Source: Chloroflexi bacterium TSY (GTDB lineage: Bacteria; Chloroflexota; Anaerolineae; Caldilineales; Caldilineaceae). Taken from it: a stretch of 35,137 nucleotides of DNA. Position 1 is the first letter of the stretch; every line of letters begins with the position of its first letter. The notes below the pieces were generated by a model that saw nothing but the letters and a program-made list of their open reading frames with translations, did no database searches and was not told where the DNA came from. Both the position numbers and the translations under genes were made by a program. Of this stretch, positions 35,079 to 35,137 are shown in pieces. The stretch spans positions 1-35,137 of the forward strand of contig JAHBNG010000145.1 in NCBI GenBank assembly GCA_019217005.1, given 5' to 3'.

Positions 35079-35137
35079 ACGACCTAGGTCCTGAGTCCTG
35101 AGTCTATGGCGTCACCCGTCGACTTTGGACTTTGGAC
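35079..35137. repeat. Heptamer-repeat hairpin in a third NRPS A domain (cut by window end)
   Basis: Same layout and nearly the same sequence as 28380-28449: TAGGTCC, TGAGTCC, TGAGTCT, a 16-bp spacer (one base different), then ACTTTGG units running off the end. The exit frame has TGA at 35112-35114, and the other two frames stop within the tract as well, so this A domain is also cut before motif A7. Confidence 0.85.

Overview
The window looks like a piece of a Chloroflexota (green non-sulfur, probably filamentous) genome. This is an inference. It rests on large secreted beta-propeller and beta-helix proteins with Thr-Pro stalks, two of which end in the same residues (FLPLINR), on an RNA polymerase sigma factor fused to a DUF5667-like extracytoplasmic region, and on many short-repeat hairpins. 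No rRNA, tRNA or CRISPR array was seen.

Left part (1-16.8 kb, mostly + strand): an SBBP beta-propeller surface protein (596-5024) split by a 155-bp MITE; an ECF-type, membrane-tethered sigma factor (5272-8913) split by a 1504-bp insertion sequence; a small secreted protein on the - strand (9175-10086); a decayed second type of IS (10181-11589); a second, frameshifted copy of the 1.5-kb IS (11793-13292); and a secreted beta-helix/DUF11 protein with one frameshift (13607-16788).

Right part (17-35.1 kb, all - strand, read from right to left): a non-ribosomal peptide synthetase (NRPS, beyond 35137 to 26001), an MFS exporter translationally coupled to it (26004-24242), a 2,3-diaminopropionate pathway (sbnA-like 23867-22795, sbnB-like 22758-21724) with its own promoter and operator-like palindrome, a two-domain FtsX/MacB-type permease (21674-19019) and a CopC-CopD-YtkA copper protein (18910-17021). 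The best reading is a biosynthetic cluster for a peptide containing L-2,3-diaminopropionate. The two A domains whose specificity residues can be read have the same code by eye (D-I-W-E-I-T-A-D-D-K), with acidic pocket residues suited to a diamino side chain.

The most unusual feature is how the genes are broken. Four are interrupted by elements with clean target duplications (8 bp for the 155-bp MITE, 5 bp for the IS and for a second MITE), and removing each element plus one duplication restores an exact reading frame. One MITE is nested inside another in the exporter gene. In the NRPS, hairpins made of 7-bp repeats sit at the same place, just before A-domain motif A7, in three consecutive A domains. 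One is in frame (84 bp). The other two carry stops in all three frames, so the synthetase is cut in mid-domain. Single-base frameshifts in short homopolymers also hit the NRPS, sbnA, the beta-helix gene and one IS. Some of these could be sequencing errors, so pseudogene calls at those sites are provisional.
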